Shown here: piece by piece, positions 21,715 to 29,483 of the stretch
How positions within the stretch are numbered: the stretch's first letter is position 1
Layout of the letters: every line of letters starts with the position of its first letter
IMG/VR virus record: IMGVR_UViG_3300043436_002834
Location: 1 to 64,000 of that record
Length of the DNA stretch: 64,000 nt
Strand: one strand, 5' to 3'
Origin: a virus
Notes under the pieces: generated by a model
Database searches by the model: none
What the model was told of the DNA's origin: nothing
Seen by the model: the letters and a program-made list of their open reading frames with translations, nothing else
Program-made: the position numbers and the translations under genes

Positions 21715-22983
21715 ATGGCATCAAATATAGATATTACCGGTCAGTATACTATTAATGGAGTACCTATTGGCGGAGGAGGCGGAGGAGGTCTTCCTCCTTA
21801 TTTAGAAACTGATGATACTACATTATCTGTTTGGAATAATGGTACAGGTAATATTAATACCAATACTGTATTTGGTGAATCTGTATTATCTTTTAATACA
21901 ACAGGATCTCAAAATGGAGGATTTGGTTTCTCTGCTTTAAATTCCAATACTACAGGTTTTTCAAATATAGCCTTTGGACAACTTGCTCTATCATCTAATA
22001 CAGTAGGATATGCCAATGTTGGCATTGGAGATATGTCTTTATTGGCAAATCAAATAGGTAATAATAATATTGCTATTGGAGCCGCAGCATTACAAAATTC
22101 TAGTAATCAAAACGACAATATTGCCATAGGTACTGCAAGTTTAGCTTCATCTAATACGTCAACTAATTTAGCTGTCGGCAATTATGCATTGCAAAATAGT
22201 CAAGCAATTAGAAATTTGGCTATTGGTTACTATGCACTTAATAATCATCGTTTTGGTCCTGATAATCTAGCTATCGGTGCATATGCATTATTAAATAATT
22301 ACGATGGTCAAGAGAATATAGCTATTGGAACTTCTTCTTTAGTTGGTAATACTTCAGGAGATTATAATATAGCTATTGGATTTAATGCTATGAGTAATTC
22401 TAATGATTCTCAATATAATATTGCTATAGGTAGTTTAGCATTATCTCAAGGTGTTACTTTAGGTACTGATAATATTGCAATTGGATACCAGGCTTTGTAT
22501 GTTGGAGCAAATAATTCGTATAATAATATTGCCATTGGTAGAAAAGCATTGCAAGCTGCAAATACATCATCTAATATTGCAATCGGATTGCAAGCTTTAG
22601 AAAAAGCAACTACAGGCGATTCAAATTTAGCTATGGGTACACTCACAGCACAGAATCTTACAACGGGTGCAGCTAATGTAAATCTTGGCGCTTCTGCTAG
22701 TCCTGCTTTAACTACAGGATCTTGGAATGTAGCAGTAGGTGTTGCAGGTATGGGTACAAATGCAACAGGATCAAGCAACGTAGCAATAGGTGCATCGACA
22801 AGTATTCCTAATTATAGTAGTTGTATTGTAATTGGTAGAGGTGCAACTGCAACGGCTAACAACCAATTTGTTGTTGGGTCTGCTACATATACTTCAGGCG
22901 CAGTAACAACAGAGACTGTAGCTAGTACAAGAACATGGTCTGTTGTAATCAACGGTGTAGCAAGAAAAATTTTATTAGCATAA
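21715..22983 (+). CDS. YadA-head-like trimeric adhesin fibre, 422 aa
   Basis: After a Gly-rich linker (GGGGGG near residue 22) there are about 20 tandem repeats of roughly 14-16 residues centred on NIAIG..AL (residues about 55-370), the left-handed beta-roll seen in YadA/trimeric autotransporter heads and some phage fibres. The C-terminal ends (about 380-422) form a small beta cap (TRTWSVVINGVARKI). It should trimerise and bind matrix or glycan. No membrane anchor is present, as expected for a virion fibre. Confidence 0.85.
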   Translation: MASNIDITGQYTINGVPIGGGGGGGLPPYLETDDTTLSVWNNGTGNINTNTVFGESVLSFNTTGSQNGGFGFSALNSNTTGFSNIAFGQLALSSNTVGYANVGIGDMSLLANQIGNNNIAIGAAALQNSSNQNDNIAIGTASLASSNTSTNLAVGNYALQNSQAIRNLAIGYYALNNHRFGPDNLAIGAYALLNNYDGQENIAIGTSSLVGNTSGDYNIAIGFNAMSNSNDSQYNIAIGSLALSQGVTLGTDNIAIGYQALYVGANNSYNNIAIGRKALQAANTSSNIAIGLQALEKATTGDSNLAMGTLTAQNLTTGAANVNLGASASPALTTGSWNVAVGVAGMGTNATGSSNVAIGASTSIPNYSSCIVIGRGATATANNQFVVGSATYTSGAVTTETVASTRTWSVVINGVARKILLA

Positions 22984-23001
22984 TAATTAATATATTTGAA
23001 C

Positions 23002-23214
23002 ATGGAATATACACAAGAAGAAGTTACAAAATCAATTAATGCTGCATATGATAGCGTGCATTTAATTAATGAACTTAAAGCTAAAGAAACACTTACTGAA
23101 TTAGAAGTGGCTATTTTAGACAGAAATGAAAGACATATTAGAATTATGTTAGAAAAAGAGTGGTTTGTTGAAGGACTAACTGCTGAACAAAAAACTGAAT
23201 TAGAAGCAATATGA
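23002..23214 (+). CDS. Small helical protein, 70 aa
   Basis: An acidic, fully helical protein (MEYTQEEV...LTELEVAILDRNE). It may be a fibre-assembly helper in the manner of T4 gp57A, but no family is recognised. It overlaps the next gene by an ATGA. Confidence 0.55.
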   Translation: MEYTQEEVTKSINAAYDSVHLINELKAKETLTELEVAILDRNERHIRIMLEKEWFVEGLTAEQKTELEAI

Positions 23215-23369
23215 ATCCAGAACAAGCACTTACAATTTTAAAACAAGCTATAGATAAAGGATTTACGGCTGGTTTATATTCAATGCAGGATGCTGCTGTA
23301 ATTTTACAAGCATTGACTACATTAAATTCTTCTGCTGCGCCAGAAACAAATTCAAATCAAAAAAGTTAA
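23211..23369 (+). CDS. Small helical protein, 52 aa
   Basis: ATGA overlap with the previous gene. The first 38 residues form an amphipathic helical pair (ALTILKQAIDKG, DAAVILQALTTL), followed by a polar tail. Its size and place match small fibre-assembly helpers. Function unknown. Confidence 0.5.
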   Translation: MNPEQALTILKQAIDKGFTAGLYSMQDAAVILQALTTLNSSAAPETNSNQKS

Positions 23370-23391
23370 ATTATCTTTTAAAGATAATTTT
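23368..23391 (+). terminator. A/T-rich hairpin, weak terminator
   Basis: AAATTATCTTT and AAAGATAATTT pair, followed by TTGC. It is only A/T pairs plus one G/C pair per strand, so termination may be weak. It separates fibre and lysis genes. Confidence 0.4.
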
Positions 23392-23405
23392 GCTTCTTAT
23401 ATATT

Positions 23406-23421
23406 TTTTTTGTATATTATA
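23406..23421 (+). promoter_or_regulatory. Late-type promoter motif before the lysis cassette
   Basis: An exact TTTTTTGTATATTATA only 12 bases before the ATG at 23434, leaving room for almost no untranslated leader. There is no Shine-Dalgarno sequence, in line with Bacteroidota practice. Confidence 0.7.
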
Positions 23422-23433
23422 GATATAAGATCT

Positions 23434-23928
23434 ATGATTAAAAAAGAAAATATATCAATAATCTTGACCCTTTGTTTAGGGGTAATGTGCTTTATCTTAA
23501 TTCTAAGAGAGCCAAAACAGGTTTACCCTGTATCTACTCAAAAGACAATTGAAAAACGCATAGAAGGCAAAGAAACTATTATTAAAGAAAAAGGTAAGGT
23601 TATTGACAACAGTAACCTTATCATTTCTGAACTTAACAATGGTCTTTTTGATTTACAGTCACAATTAGATGCTGTAAAAAATGCAAAAGATACTTTTAAC
23701 ATAGTACAAATCCAAGATACTATGATCCATGTGTTATATCGCAGGGATAAAGAAAAAGATGTGATTATAGCCGCGCAGGATACAATTATTCAAGCTCAGC
23801 GCTATATTATCAATTCAAAAGACACCATCATTGCTTCTAAAGAACTAGACCTTAAAAAAATTAAGCGACAAAGAAATTTGTCCTTATTGCTCAATGGAAT
23901 ATTAACTGCAGGATTGATTATAAAATGA
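23434..23928 (+). CDS. Membrane-anchored coiled-coil protein (spanin-like), 164 aa
   Basis: Residues 7-24 form an N-terminal membrane anchor, and residues about 40-150 a long charged coiled coil with a repeated KDTI-type pattern. A hydrophobic C-terminus follows (LLLNGILTAGLIIK). Topology and neighbourhood (holin candidates, endolysin) fit an inner-membrane spanin-like lysis factor. The hydrophobic C-terminus could contact the outer membrane directly (unimolecular spanin) and is unusual for Rz proteins. Confidence 0.6.
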   Translation: MIKKENISIILTLCLGVMCFILILREPKQVYPVSTQKTIEKRIEGKETIIKEKGKVIDNSNLIISELNNGLFDLQSQLDAVKNAKDTFNIVQIQDTMIHVLYRRDKEKDVIIAAQDTIIQAQRYIINSKDTIIASKELDLKKIKRQRNLSLLLNGILTAGLIIK

Positions 23929-24188
23929 TGGAAATTACACAACTCATACAATGGGGTCTTATAGCTGTAACAGGAGTTATTGGCTACTTTCTAAGAATGA
24001 TTCACACAGATGTTAGAAACAACACTGAAAGCCTTGGAAAACTAAAAGGAAAAATTGAATTAGTGGAACAAGAATCTCGACTCAAGTACCAGGCTATTCA
24101 AGAACAAACACAGTTAGAGATTAAAAATCTTGCTAGAACTGTAGGAGAACTATCAGATGCAGTTAAACAATTAATTTTACATAAATAA
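23925..24188 (+). CDS. Small membrane protein with coiled coil, 87 aa
   Basis: An N-terminal hydrophobic segment (residues 8-24) is followed by a charged helical rod (about 30-85). It overlaps the previous stop by ATGA and shares one base with the next start (TAATG). A holin or antiholin is plausible from size, one transmembrane segment and cassette position. Confidence 0.6.
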   Translation: MMEITQLIQWGLIAVTGVIGYFLRMIHTDVRNNTESLGKLKGKIELVEQESRLKYQAIQEQTQLEIKNLARTVGELSDAVKQLILHK

Positions 24189-24379
24189 TGGATACAGTAT
24201 CAACAGCACCGGACTTTGGAGTATTTGCTCAATTAGGCGATTATGGTCCGCTAGGATTAGCCGTATTAGCTCTTGGCTATGTTGCTTGGTTATTTATTAA
24301 GAGATATCTTGATGATAACAAAAGAATGAAAGAGGAGCTTGATGAAAAAAAAACAACAAAAAGAAAACCTAAGAAATAA
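24188..24379 (+). CDS. Holin-like single-span protein A, 63 aa
   Basis: A membrane segment around residues 20-37 (GPLGLAVLALGYVAWLFIKR) is followed by a highly charged C-terminal tail. It is a clear paralog of the following gene, sharing GPLGLAVLALGY/GVLGFAVLALGY. Small single-span proteins with charged tails are typical class III-like holins. Confidence 0.65.
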   Translation: MDTVSTAPDFGVFAQLGDYGPLGLAVLALGYVAWLFIKRYLDDNKRMKEELDEKKTTKRKPKK

Positions 24380-24621
24380 TGTCATTTGGTCCCTTTGAAG
24401 TATTAACGCAGTATGGGGTATTAGGCTTTGCTGTCTTAGCACTGGGTTACTTATGCTGGATGTTTTTAAATAAACTACTCAAAAGTGAGGAAGAATTAAA
24501 AGCAAAAGTTGAAGAACTAGAAGGTGATTATAGAGATGACCTAGAAAAAAAGCTTGAAGAAAGCACTGAAAGTTCTAAAAGTTTAAAAGAAACTATACTA
24601 TTGCTTTTTGGTAAAAAATGA
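24379..24621 (+). CDS. Holin-like single-span protein B, 80 aa
   Basis: Paralog of the previous gene with the same one-span arrangement (about residues 13-31) and a longer acidic/lysine-rich coiled-coil tail (34-75). The pair may work as holin and antiholin. The start overlaps the previous stop (TAATG). Confidence 0.65.
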   Translation: MSFGPFEVLTQYGVLGFAVLALGYLCWMFLNKLLKSEEELKAKVEELEGDYRDDLEKKLEESTESSKSLKETILLLFGKK

Positions 24622-24998
24622 AAACTAGACTATTTCTGATAGCGGGTGGTTTTATTCTACTTGTAGTATTGCAGATATTCTCAAGTGGGCACGGACATGT
24701 TGTAGTTGTAAAAGATAATGTAAAACTTACAGGAGAAAATAAACAACTTTCAGTTGCCAATACTAAATTAACTAAGAGTGTAGGTAAATTAAAAGCTGCA
24801 AATAAAGAGTTGGTGGAAGATAAAGCCAGTTTAGAAGAAATGGTTTCTGAAGTAATAGGAGATCTAGATTCAACCCGCAGTGTAGTTAAAGATATTAAAA
24901 AGGAGTTAGCAAATGAAAAGGATATTGTTCGTAGGCAGTCTACTGGTAAGCAGTTTGAGTTCCAGCCAATCACGCTACCCACTGCAGACGGTAATTGA
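24618..24998 (+). CDS. Membrane-anchored coiled-coil protein (i-spanin-like), 126 aa
   Basis: Residues 5-20 are hydrophobic and residues about 34-105 form a heptad-rich coiled coil. Its last 86 bases encode the start of the next gene in another frame, as in nested Rz/Rz1 pairs. This layout and the lysis-cassette position suggest an inner-membrane spanin subunit, though the downstream partner lacks a lipobox. Confidence 0.6.
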   Translation: MKTRLFLIAGGFILLVVLQIFSSGHGHVVVVKDNVKLTGENKQLSVANTKLTKSVGKLKAANKELVEDKASLEEMVSEVIGDLDSTRSVVKDIKKELANEKDIVRRQSTGKQFEFQPITLPTADGN

Positions 24999-25464
24999 AG
25001 GTGACTCAGTAGTTATACTTACAAAGGGACAGGCTGATACAATTAATGATATTTTTGAAAGCCAAAAAAAGAAACTAGCTGATACTAAAACACAATTGTT
25101 CTTAAAGGATTCTTTGTTAAAAGCTAAAGACTCTTTATTAAGAATTATTTATAGCAGAACATCAGATTATGAACAGTTAAAATCTGATTACCTGTCAGCA
25201 ATGTTTTTTCTTGATTATGTTGAAACTTGGATATATGACAGAGCAGTAGAAGGAGCTTGGATATACTATTCATATGACAGCAACTGGATTGAAGCTATGG
25301 ATCTATCAGAATACAAAGTAAGAAAGAATGATCAAACCGGAGACATATTCTTTTATAGAGCAGAAAATTGTCCTCCGGAAGACAAAAAGAAAAATGACTA
25401 TCCAAAAAGAGGATGGGAAAAAGAAGTAGTATTACCAAACAGACCTAAAATAAATAAGTTATGA
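24913..25464 (+). CDS. Secreted or periplasmic protein overlapping the spanin-like gene, 183 aa
   Basis: A signal peptide (about residues 1-20, MKRILFVGSLLVSSLSSSQS) without a Cys lipobox precedes a helical charged region (about 40-95) and a Trp/Tyr-rich C-terminal domain (WIYDRAVEGAWIYY). The start lies inside the previous gene in a different frame. If this is an outer spanin it is unusual: too long and not a lipoprotein. A periplasmic lysis helper is the alternative. Confidence 0.55.
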   Translation: MKRILFVGSLLVSSLSSSQSRYPLQTVIEGDSVVILTKGQADTINDIFESQKKKLADTKTQLFLKDSLLKAKDSLLRIIYSRTSDYEQLKSDYLSAMFFLDYVETWIYDRAVEGAWIYYSYDSNWIEAMDLSEYKVRKNDQTGDIFFYRAENCPPEDKKKNDYPKRGWEKEVVLPNRPKINKL

Positions 25465-25730
25465 AAAAGTTTTTTAGAGAGTTAATCTCAGACGACAACA
25501 ACATTAATGAGCAAGCCTTTGTAGGGGTTGTATCATTTTTTGCTATGGTATTTGTATTATTGACAGATGTAATTACAGGAATCATTGGTAACGAACTAAT
25601 CATTAAAGAATTTATCTTTGATGGATTTATGTTACTAACTTTAGGAGCATTTGGAATTACCACTGCAGGAAGAATTTTAAAGCTTAAAGAAAAAGCTAAA
25701 AAAGATGAAGAAGTAAACATTGAAGAATAA
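25461..25730 (+). CDS. Two-span membrane protein, putative holin, 89 aa
   Basis: Two hydrophobic stretches (about residues 20-37 and 48-66) with a charged C-terminal tail (KEKAKKDEEVN). It overlaps the previous gene (ATGA) and lies 15 bases before the endolysin. Of the membrane proteins here its two-span layout and place next to the endolysin make it the best holin candidate. Confidence 0.6.
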   Translation: MKKFFRELISDDNNINEQAFVGVVSFFAMVFVLLTDVITGIIGNELIIKEFIFDGFMLLTLGAFGITTAGRILKLKEKAKKDEEVNIEE

Positions 25731-25745
25731 TTAAAATAAATAACA

Positions 25746-26210
25746 ATGCAATTAAGTAAAAACCTATCACTTGCAGAAGTAACAAGAAGTGAAACTGCTA
25801 AACGTAGAGGAGTAAGCAACATGCCAACAGAAGCGCATATTGCAAACTTTAAATTATTAGCTGAGAAAGTGTTTCAGCCAATCCGTGAACACTTTGGTGT
25901 TCCAATTCATATTTCATCTGGATACCGCTCTGCAGCGTTAAATAAGGCTATTGGCGGAGCAGCCTCCAGTCAACATTGCACAGGAGAAGCGATTGATATT
26001 GATATGGATGGTACATCAATTACCAATGCGCAAATCTTTAACTACATTAAAGATAATTTAGAGTTTGATCAACTTATTTGGGAGTTTGGTACAGACAAAA
26101 ATCCTGATTGGGTACATGTATCTTATGAGTCAACTGGTAAACAACGCAAGCAAATGCTTAAAGCTGTTAAAACATCAACAGGTACAAAATACTTAGTTTA
26201 CAATGGCTAG
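25746..26210 (+). CDS. Endolysin, peptidase M15 (D-Ala-D-Ala carboxypeptidase-like), 154 aa
   Basis: Cleaves peptidoglycan stem or cross-bridge peptides. The zinc ligands of the M15_3 family are visible as H77 (SSQHCTG), D84 (EAIDID) and H124 (DWVH), with the catalytic Glu/Asp expected near W112-E113. The segment ISSGYRSAALN (57-67) is the family hallmark. There is no signal peptide, so release needs a holin. The length of 154 is normal for single-domain M15 phage endolysins. Confidence 0.9.
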   Translation: MQLSKNLSLAEVTRSETAKRRGVSNMPTEAHIANFKLLAEKVFQPIREHFGVPIHISSGYRSAALNKAIGGAASSQHCTGEAIDIDMDGTSITNAQIFNYIKDNLEFDQLIWEFGTDKNPDWVHVSYESTGKQRKQMLKAVKTSTGTKYLVYNG

Positions 26211-26496
26211 AAATTCATTAGCTGGAAAATCTACTGGCACAAGTAAATCTGCCAAGTATTTTGCTACTCATCCGGAAGCACGCAAGAAGAAGAATGCATA
26301 TAATAAAGAATATCATTCTAGTCCTTCGCGTGTTAACTATAGAGAAGAGTTGAATGCAGCTAATAGAAAGTCAGGTACTTATGGTAACAAAGATGGTAAA
26401 GATAAATCTCATACTAAATCTGGAAAACTAGTAAGTGAAAAAGCTTCTACAAACCGTGCTAGAAATGGTAGAGGCGGTAAACCTAAAAGAAAATAA
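26203..26496 (+). CDS. Small very basic protein of a widespread phage type, 97 aa
   Basis: It overlaps the endolysin by 8 bases. It is Lys/Arg/Asn-rich with the pattern KSAKYFATHPEARKKK, then YREELNAANRKSGTYGNKDG and a final NRARNGRGG, a layout seen in small proteins of many large phages. Probably nucleic-acid binding; the true function is not known to me. It ends a unit with a strong terminator. Confidence 0.65.
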   Translation: MARNSLAGKSTGTSKSAKYFATHPEARKKKNAYNKEYHSSPSRVNYREELNAANRKSGTYGNKDGKDKSHTKSGKLVSEKASTNRARNGRGGKPKRK

Positions 26497-26527
26497 CACA
26501 CCCTTTTGAATTTTATTTCATTAGCTA

Positions 26528-26552
26528 AGGCCCTCACATAGAGGGCTTTTTT
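26528..26552 (+). terminator. Strong terminator after the lysis unit
   Basis: GCCCTC and GAGGGC pair around ACATA, followed by six Ts (26547-26552). Confidence 0.9.
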
Positions 26553-26580
26553 ATTTAAACATTTATTAGTTAAACATTTA

Positions 26581-26595
26581 TTATTATATTTGACA
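26581..26595 (+). promoter_or_regulatory. Bacteroidota-type promoter candidate (TATATTTG)
   Basis: TTATTATATTTGACA contains TATATTTG, an exact fit to the Bacteroidota -7 consensus TAnnTTTG, 18 bases before the ATG at 26614. Upstream is a short direct repeat of TTAAACATTTATTA, but no clear -33 TTTG. The same 15 bases with one change occur at 37866. Confidence 0.6.
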
Positions 26596-26613
26596 CAATA
26601 AATATTTAAAATT

Positions 26614-26862
26614 ATGTCAGAACAAACCAACCAAGAAACAGACAGAGAATACACTGAAGCTGAGTTAAATGCAATGCGTGAAAAAACCATCAAGTATTAT
26701 GCTCAGCAAAAAAAAGTATTGACTAGTCAATGTGAAGTAGAAGAATTAAAAGCAAGAATTAAGAAAGCACAATTTGAAGCATTTGATTATACAGTTCGCA
26801 TGATGCAGATCAATCAAGCTATAAAAGAAGCAGAAGATGAAGTAGAACAAAAATCTGAATAA
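26614..26862 (+). CDS. Small coiled-coil protein, 82 aa
   Basis: A fully helical, acidic/lysine-rich protein with heptad repeats across residues 10-78. It opens the packaging/head unit. Small helical proteins at this place may be scaffolding or terminase helpers; nothing more specific can be said. Confidence 0.6.
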   Translation: MSEQTNQETDREYTEAELNAMREKTIKYYAQQKKVLTSQCEVEELKARIKKAQFEAFDYTVRMMQINQAIKEAEDEVEQKSE

Positions 26863-26864
26863 TT

Positions 26865-27230
26865 ATGGCCAAGGCATTAGTAGTAAATAAGCAAGTGCCT
26901 TTATCTTTAAAAGAAGTAATTAAGTTTCAAATAAACATGTATTGCTTTATTAATAAGATAAGGCTTAGTCCTGCGCAGTTAGACTGTTTATCATTGCTAG
27001 GACTTTATGGTGACATCAATATGTCTGATTTTTGTGCGGAAGTAGTATCTGAAGAAATTTTTGGAAATGTACAGACTACTAGAAACTTTATAACCAAATG
27101 TGTTAAAGAAGATTTAGTTACGCGCAGTGGATTAGGTAATAAAATTGTATCCATAAATAAGAAATTAGAGTTATTAACAGAAGGCACAATTTTACTTAAC
27201 TTAAAAGTGTATCACGTTGAGACCAACTAA
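26865..27230 (+). CDS. Helical DNA-binding-like protein, 121 aa
   Basis: The pattern of short helices with a possible helix-turn-helix in residues about 45-90 (SDFCAEVVSEE...TTRNFITKCVKEDLVTRSG) suggests a winged-helix domain, ending in two beta strands. It lies directly upstream of the IHF-like gene, overlapping it. It may act in late regulation or packaging, but no named family is recognised. Confidence 0.55.
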   Translation: MAKALVVNKQVPLSLKEVIKFQINMYCFINKIRLSPAQLDCLSLLGLYGDINMSDFCAEVVSEEIFGNVQTTRNFITKCVKEDLVTRSGLGNKIVSINKKLELLTEGTILLNLKVYHVETN

Positions 27231-27582
27231 AGCAAAAGAGTTAATTAAAAAAACTGCAGAAGAACTTAACTTAAATGAAGAACTAGTTAAGGATGTTGTA
27301 GATTTTTATTATTCAGTTGTTGTAAAGAAAATTGAAAACTTAGAAACAACTACAATATTCTTACATGGTTTAGGGACTTTAAGACTAAGCAGAAAAAAAT
27401 TAGATTTTCAAATTAGAAATCTTAAAAAACTGCTAGATAGTAACTCTCAAGAAGACTTTAAGAAAGTGGTTAAGTATAACCTTTCTAAAGCTATGCTTGA
27501 TAGCAAAGAAAAGGCATTAGAAATGTGTAATGATTATTATAAGGAATTATATGAAAAGCGTTATAAAGATTTGGAAAAATAA
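27217..27582 (+). CDS. IHF/HU-family DNA-binding protein, 121 aa
   Basis: The N-terminal helices (AKELIKKTAEELNLNEELVKDVVDFYY) and the following TTTIFLHGLGTLRL strand match the bacterial DNABII fold; the DNA-binding arm is shortened. IHF-like subunits among the head genes are a recurrent feature of crAss-like phages. A likely role is bending or packing phage DNA near packaging. The start is a TTG inside the previous gene; no better ATG exists. Confidence 0.75.
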   Translation: MRPTKAKELIKKTAEELNLNEELVKDVVDFYYSVVVKKIENLETTTIFLHGLGTLRLSRKKLDFQIRNLKKLLDSNSQEDFKKVVKYNLSKAMLDSKEKALEMCNDYYKELYEKRYKDLEK

Positions 27583-27871
27583 AAATCAAATTTTAGAAGG
27601 CATTAAAAACAATATTTTTAAATCTGAAGATGTAGAAATAATTGCTAATGAAAGATGGGTTATTTGTGAGGGTTGTCCTTTATTAGATAAAAAAGGTTCC
27701 AAGTGTTTAGTTCCAGGCACCGGTCCATGCTGTGGATCATGTGGTTGTAGCATGGGTCTTAAATTAAGATCTCTTGGATCAGAATGTCCAGAAGGCAAAT
27801 GGGATGCTGTATTAACACATGAAGAAAATTATTTATTGCAACAAAACTTAAAAAAAGAAGACAATGCCTGA
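27551..27871 (+). CDS. Cysteine-rich zinc-binding protein, 106 aa
   Basis: Residues about 40-80 hold a cluster CEGCP, KCLVPGTGPCCGSCGCS and SECPEGKW, enough for two zinc sites of a rubredoxin/zinc-ribbon kind. The ATG at 27551 is inside the end of the IHF-like gene; a longer frame is possible. This pattern recurs in Bacteroidota phages near the packaging genes, with function unknown. Confidence 0.7.
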   Translation: MKSVIKIWKNKNQILEGIKNNIFKSEDVEIIANERWVICEGCPLLDKKGSKCLVPGTGPCCGSCGCSMGLKLRSLGSECPEGKWDAVLTHEENYLLQQNLKKEDNA

Positions 27872-28145
27872 TATTAATTCAATACCAAGTGTAGATTCAA
27901 TGATATGGGGCGGAACATCTACTCATAACGGAAATGGTCTTTTTGCACATAGTGGCGGCAGTACAACTATTCATAGTCTTAATAATCACTTAGAAGAAAT
28001 TGAAATAATTGCTGATTTATTAGCTGCAGGTATAATTACATCTGATTCATATTTTAAATTAAAAACTTTACTTCGCTCAACAGATTTGGAAGTAAGACAA
28101 CTTGGACTAAAATTTATATCAGAAAAATCTAAATTAGAAATATGA
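27864..28145 (+). CDS. Small protein upstream of the nuclease, 93 aa
   Basis: A Ser/Gly/Asn-rich start (about 35 residues) is followed by a helical half (EEIEIIADLLAAGIITSD...). It overlaps both neighbours (8 bases and ATGA). It could form a subunit of the packaging machinery. Unassigned. Confidence 0.55.
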   Translation: MPDINSIPSVDSMIWGGTSTHNGNGLFAHSGGSTTIHSLNNHLEEIEIIADLLAAGIITSDSYFKLKTLLRSTDLEVRQLGLKFISEKSKLEI

Positions 28146-28981
28146 GTTTAAAGTTTTATTCAGAAGAACACAAGTATGTAAGTGATGATGATTCAGAAAA
28201 AATTGACTGGATCAGTGTTACAAGATTGATACATGCTTTTAAAGAACCTTTCAATACTCAGGTAATGGCTGAGGCTTGTTCTAAAGGAAAGAATCCCAAG
28301 TACAATAAAATGACTCCTCAAGAGATTATTGATTTGTGGGAAAAAGAGAATAAGCGAGCAGTTGCTGTTGGGTCATGGTATCATGATCAAAGAGAAAGAG
28401 ATTTGCTTTCATGTAATACCATTACCCGCCAAGGAAGAGAACTTGAAATTATTAATCCTCTTATGGATGGTAATATTAAGTTGGCCCCATCTCAACAACT
28501 TGTAGAGGGTATTTATCCTGAACATCTTGTTTATCTTAAATCTGCAGGTGTTTGTGGACAATCAGATAGAGTAGAAGTAGTTTTTGATCTTGTTGATGTA
28601 TTTGATTACAAAACCAACAAAGAAATTAAAATGGAAGGGTTTAAGGGAAAAGGCGGTAAAACAAAAAAAATGTTGCCTCCTTTGTCTCATTTAGATGATT
28701 GCAATTATAATGATTATGCATTGCAGTTAAGTACTTACATGTATATTATTTTAAAACATAATCATCATTTAAAACCAGGTAAAATTCAATTAGATCATGT
28801 TGAATTTGAAGTTGAAAAATTAGATGAAAATGGATATCCAATAGTATCAACTGATGCTATGGGTGATCCACTAGTAAAAAAAGTAACACCTTATGAATTG
28901 CCATATTTAAAAAAGGAAGTTATTGCAATGTTTAAGTTTTTACAAGAGAATAGAGATAAAGTTTTAAATCATGGCCATTAA
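28142..28981 (+). CDS. PD-(D/E)XK-family nuclease, 279 aa
   Basis: Around residues 138-157 it shows GQSDRVE, then DVFDYKTNKEI, the paired Asp and D-x-K of Cas4/RecB-like exonucleases (D141 and D155-Y156-K157). The N-terminal part includes WISVTRLIHAF and a conserved His/Asp helix. Found beside the terminase in several crAss-like phages, it may process DNA ends for packaging or recombination. It overlaps both neighbours. Confidence 0.8.
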   Translation: MSLKFYSEEHKYVSDDDSEKIDWISVTRLIHAFKEPFNTQVMAEACSKGKNPKYNKMTPQEIIDLWEKENKRAVAVGSWYHDQRERDLLSCNTITRQGRELEIINPLMDGNIKLAPSQQLVEGIYPEHLVYLKSAGVCGQSDRVEVVFDLVDVFDYKTNKEIKMEGFKGKGGKTKKMLPPLSHLDDCNYNDYALQLSTYMYIILKHNHHLKPGKIQLDHVEFEVEKLDENGYPIVSTDAMGDPLVKKVTPYELPYLKKEVIAMFKFLQENRDKVLNHGH

Positions 28982-29483
28982 GTTATTTGACATACAGGGA
29001 GGTAAGGTTGTTCCTACAGAACATTGCCATACACTACCCTTTTTAAAAAGAATCATGAACGAGTATGAGGATAACCACTTGGCTATCTTGGCATACCTGT
29101 TTTACATGTCTTGCCGCAGTTCTGAGAACCCTTATTTTAATAGACCGCAAGATGAAGTAGAGGAAGAGATTCTACGGGATCTAGAAGCAAACTTTGATCC
29201 GGAAGACAGATATATCAGAATGGCTCTGGACCGATGTAAAGATATGTATGAAACACCTACCGTTAGAGCATATAATGGTATTGCAAACATGTTAGAGAAA
29301 TTAGCATTGTATATGGAGACGCAAACAATTACTGATGGTAGAGATGGTAACATTACTGCTATTGTAAGTGCTGCCAAAAACTTTGATGCAATTAGAAAAT
29401 CATTTAAAGGTGTTGCTAAAGATCTTGAAGAAGAACAATCATCAAGAGCAAGAGGTGGACAAAAACTAAGCTACGATGATTAG
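28971..29483 (+). CDS. Candidate small terminase subunit or packaging partner, 170 aa
   Basis: A mainly helical, acidic protein directly upstream of and overlapping the large terminase gene, the usual place for TerS. Its pattern (helical body, a short central strand region and a C-terminal Arg/Gly-rich tail RARGGQK) is compatible with a TerS but no DNA-binding motif is certain. The overlap of 8 bases suggests coupled translation. Confidence 0.5.
   Translation: MAIKLFDIQGGKVVPTEHCHTLPFLKRIMNEYEDNHLAILAYLFYMSCRSSENPYFNRPQDEVEEEILRDLEANFDPEDRYIRMALDRCKDMYETPTVRAYNGIANMLEKLALYMETQTITDGRDGNITAIVSAAKNFDAIRKSFKGVAKDLEEEQSSRARGGQKLSYDD

Noticed and set aside
22446-23225. Two minus-strand frames opposite the YadA-like fibre
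   Set aside because: Repeated Ala/Pro-type codons arise from the antisense of the NIAIG repeats. The whole arm is transcribed rightward.
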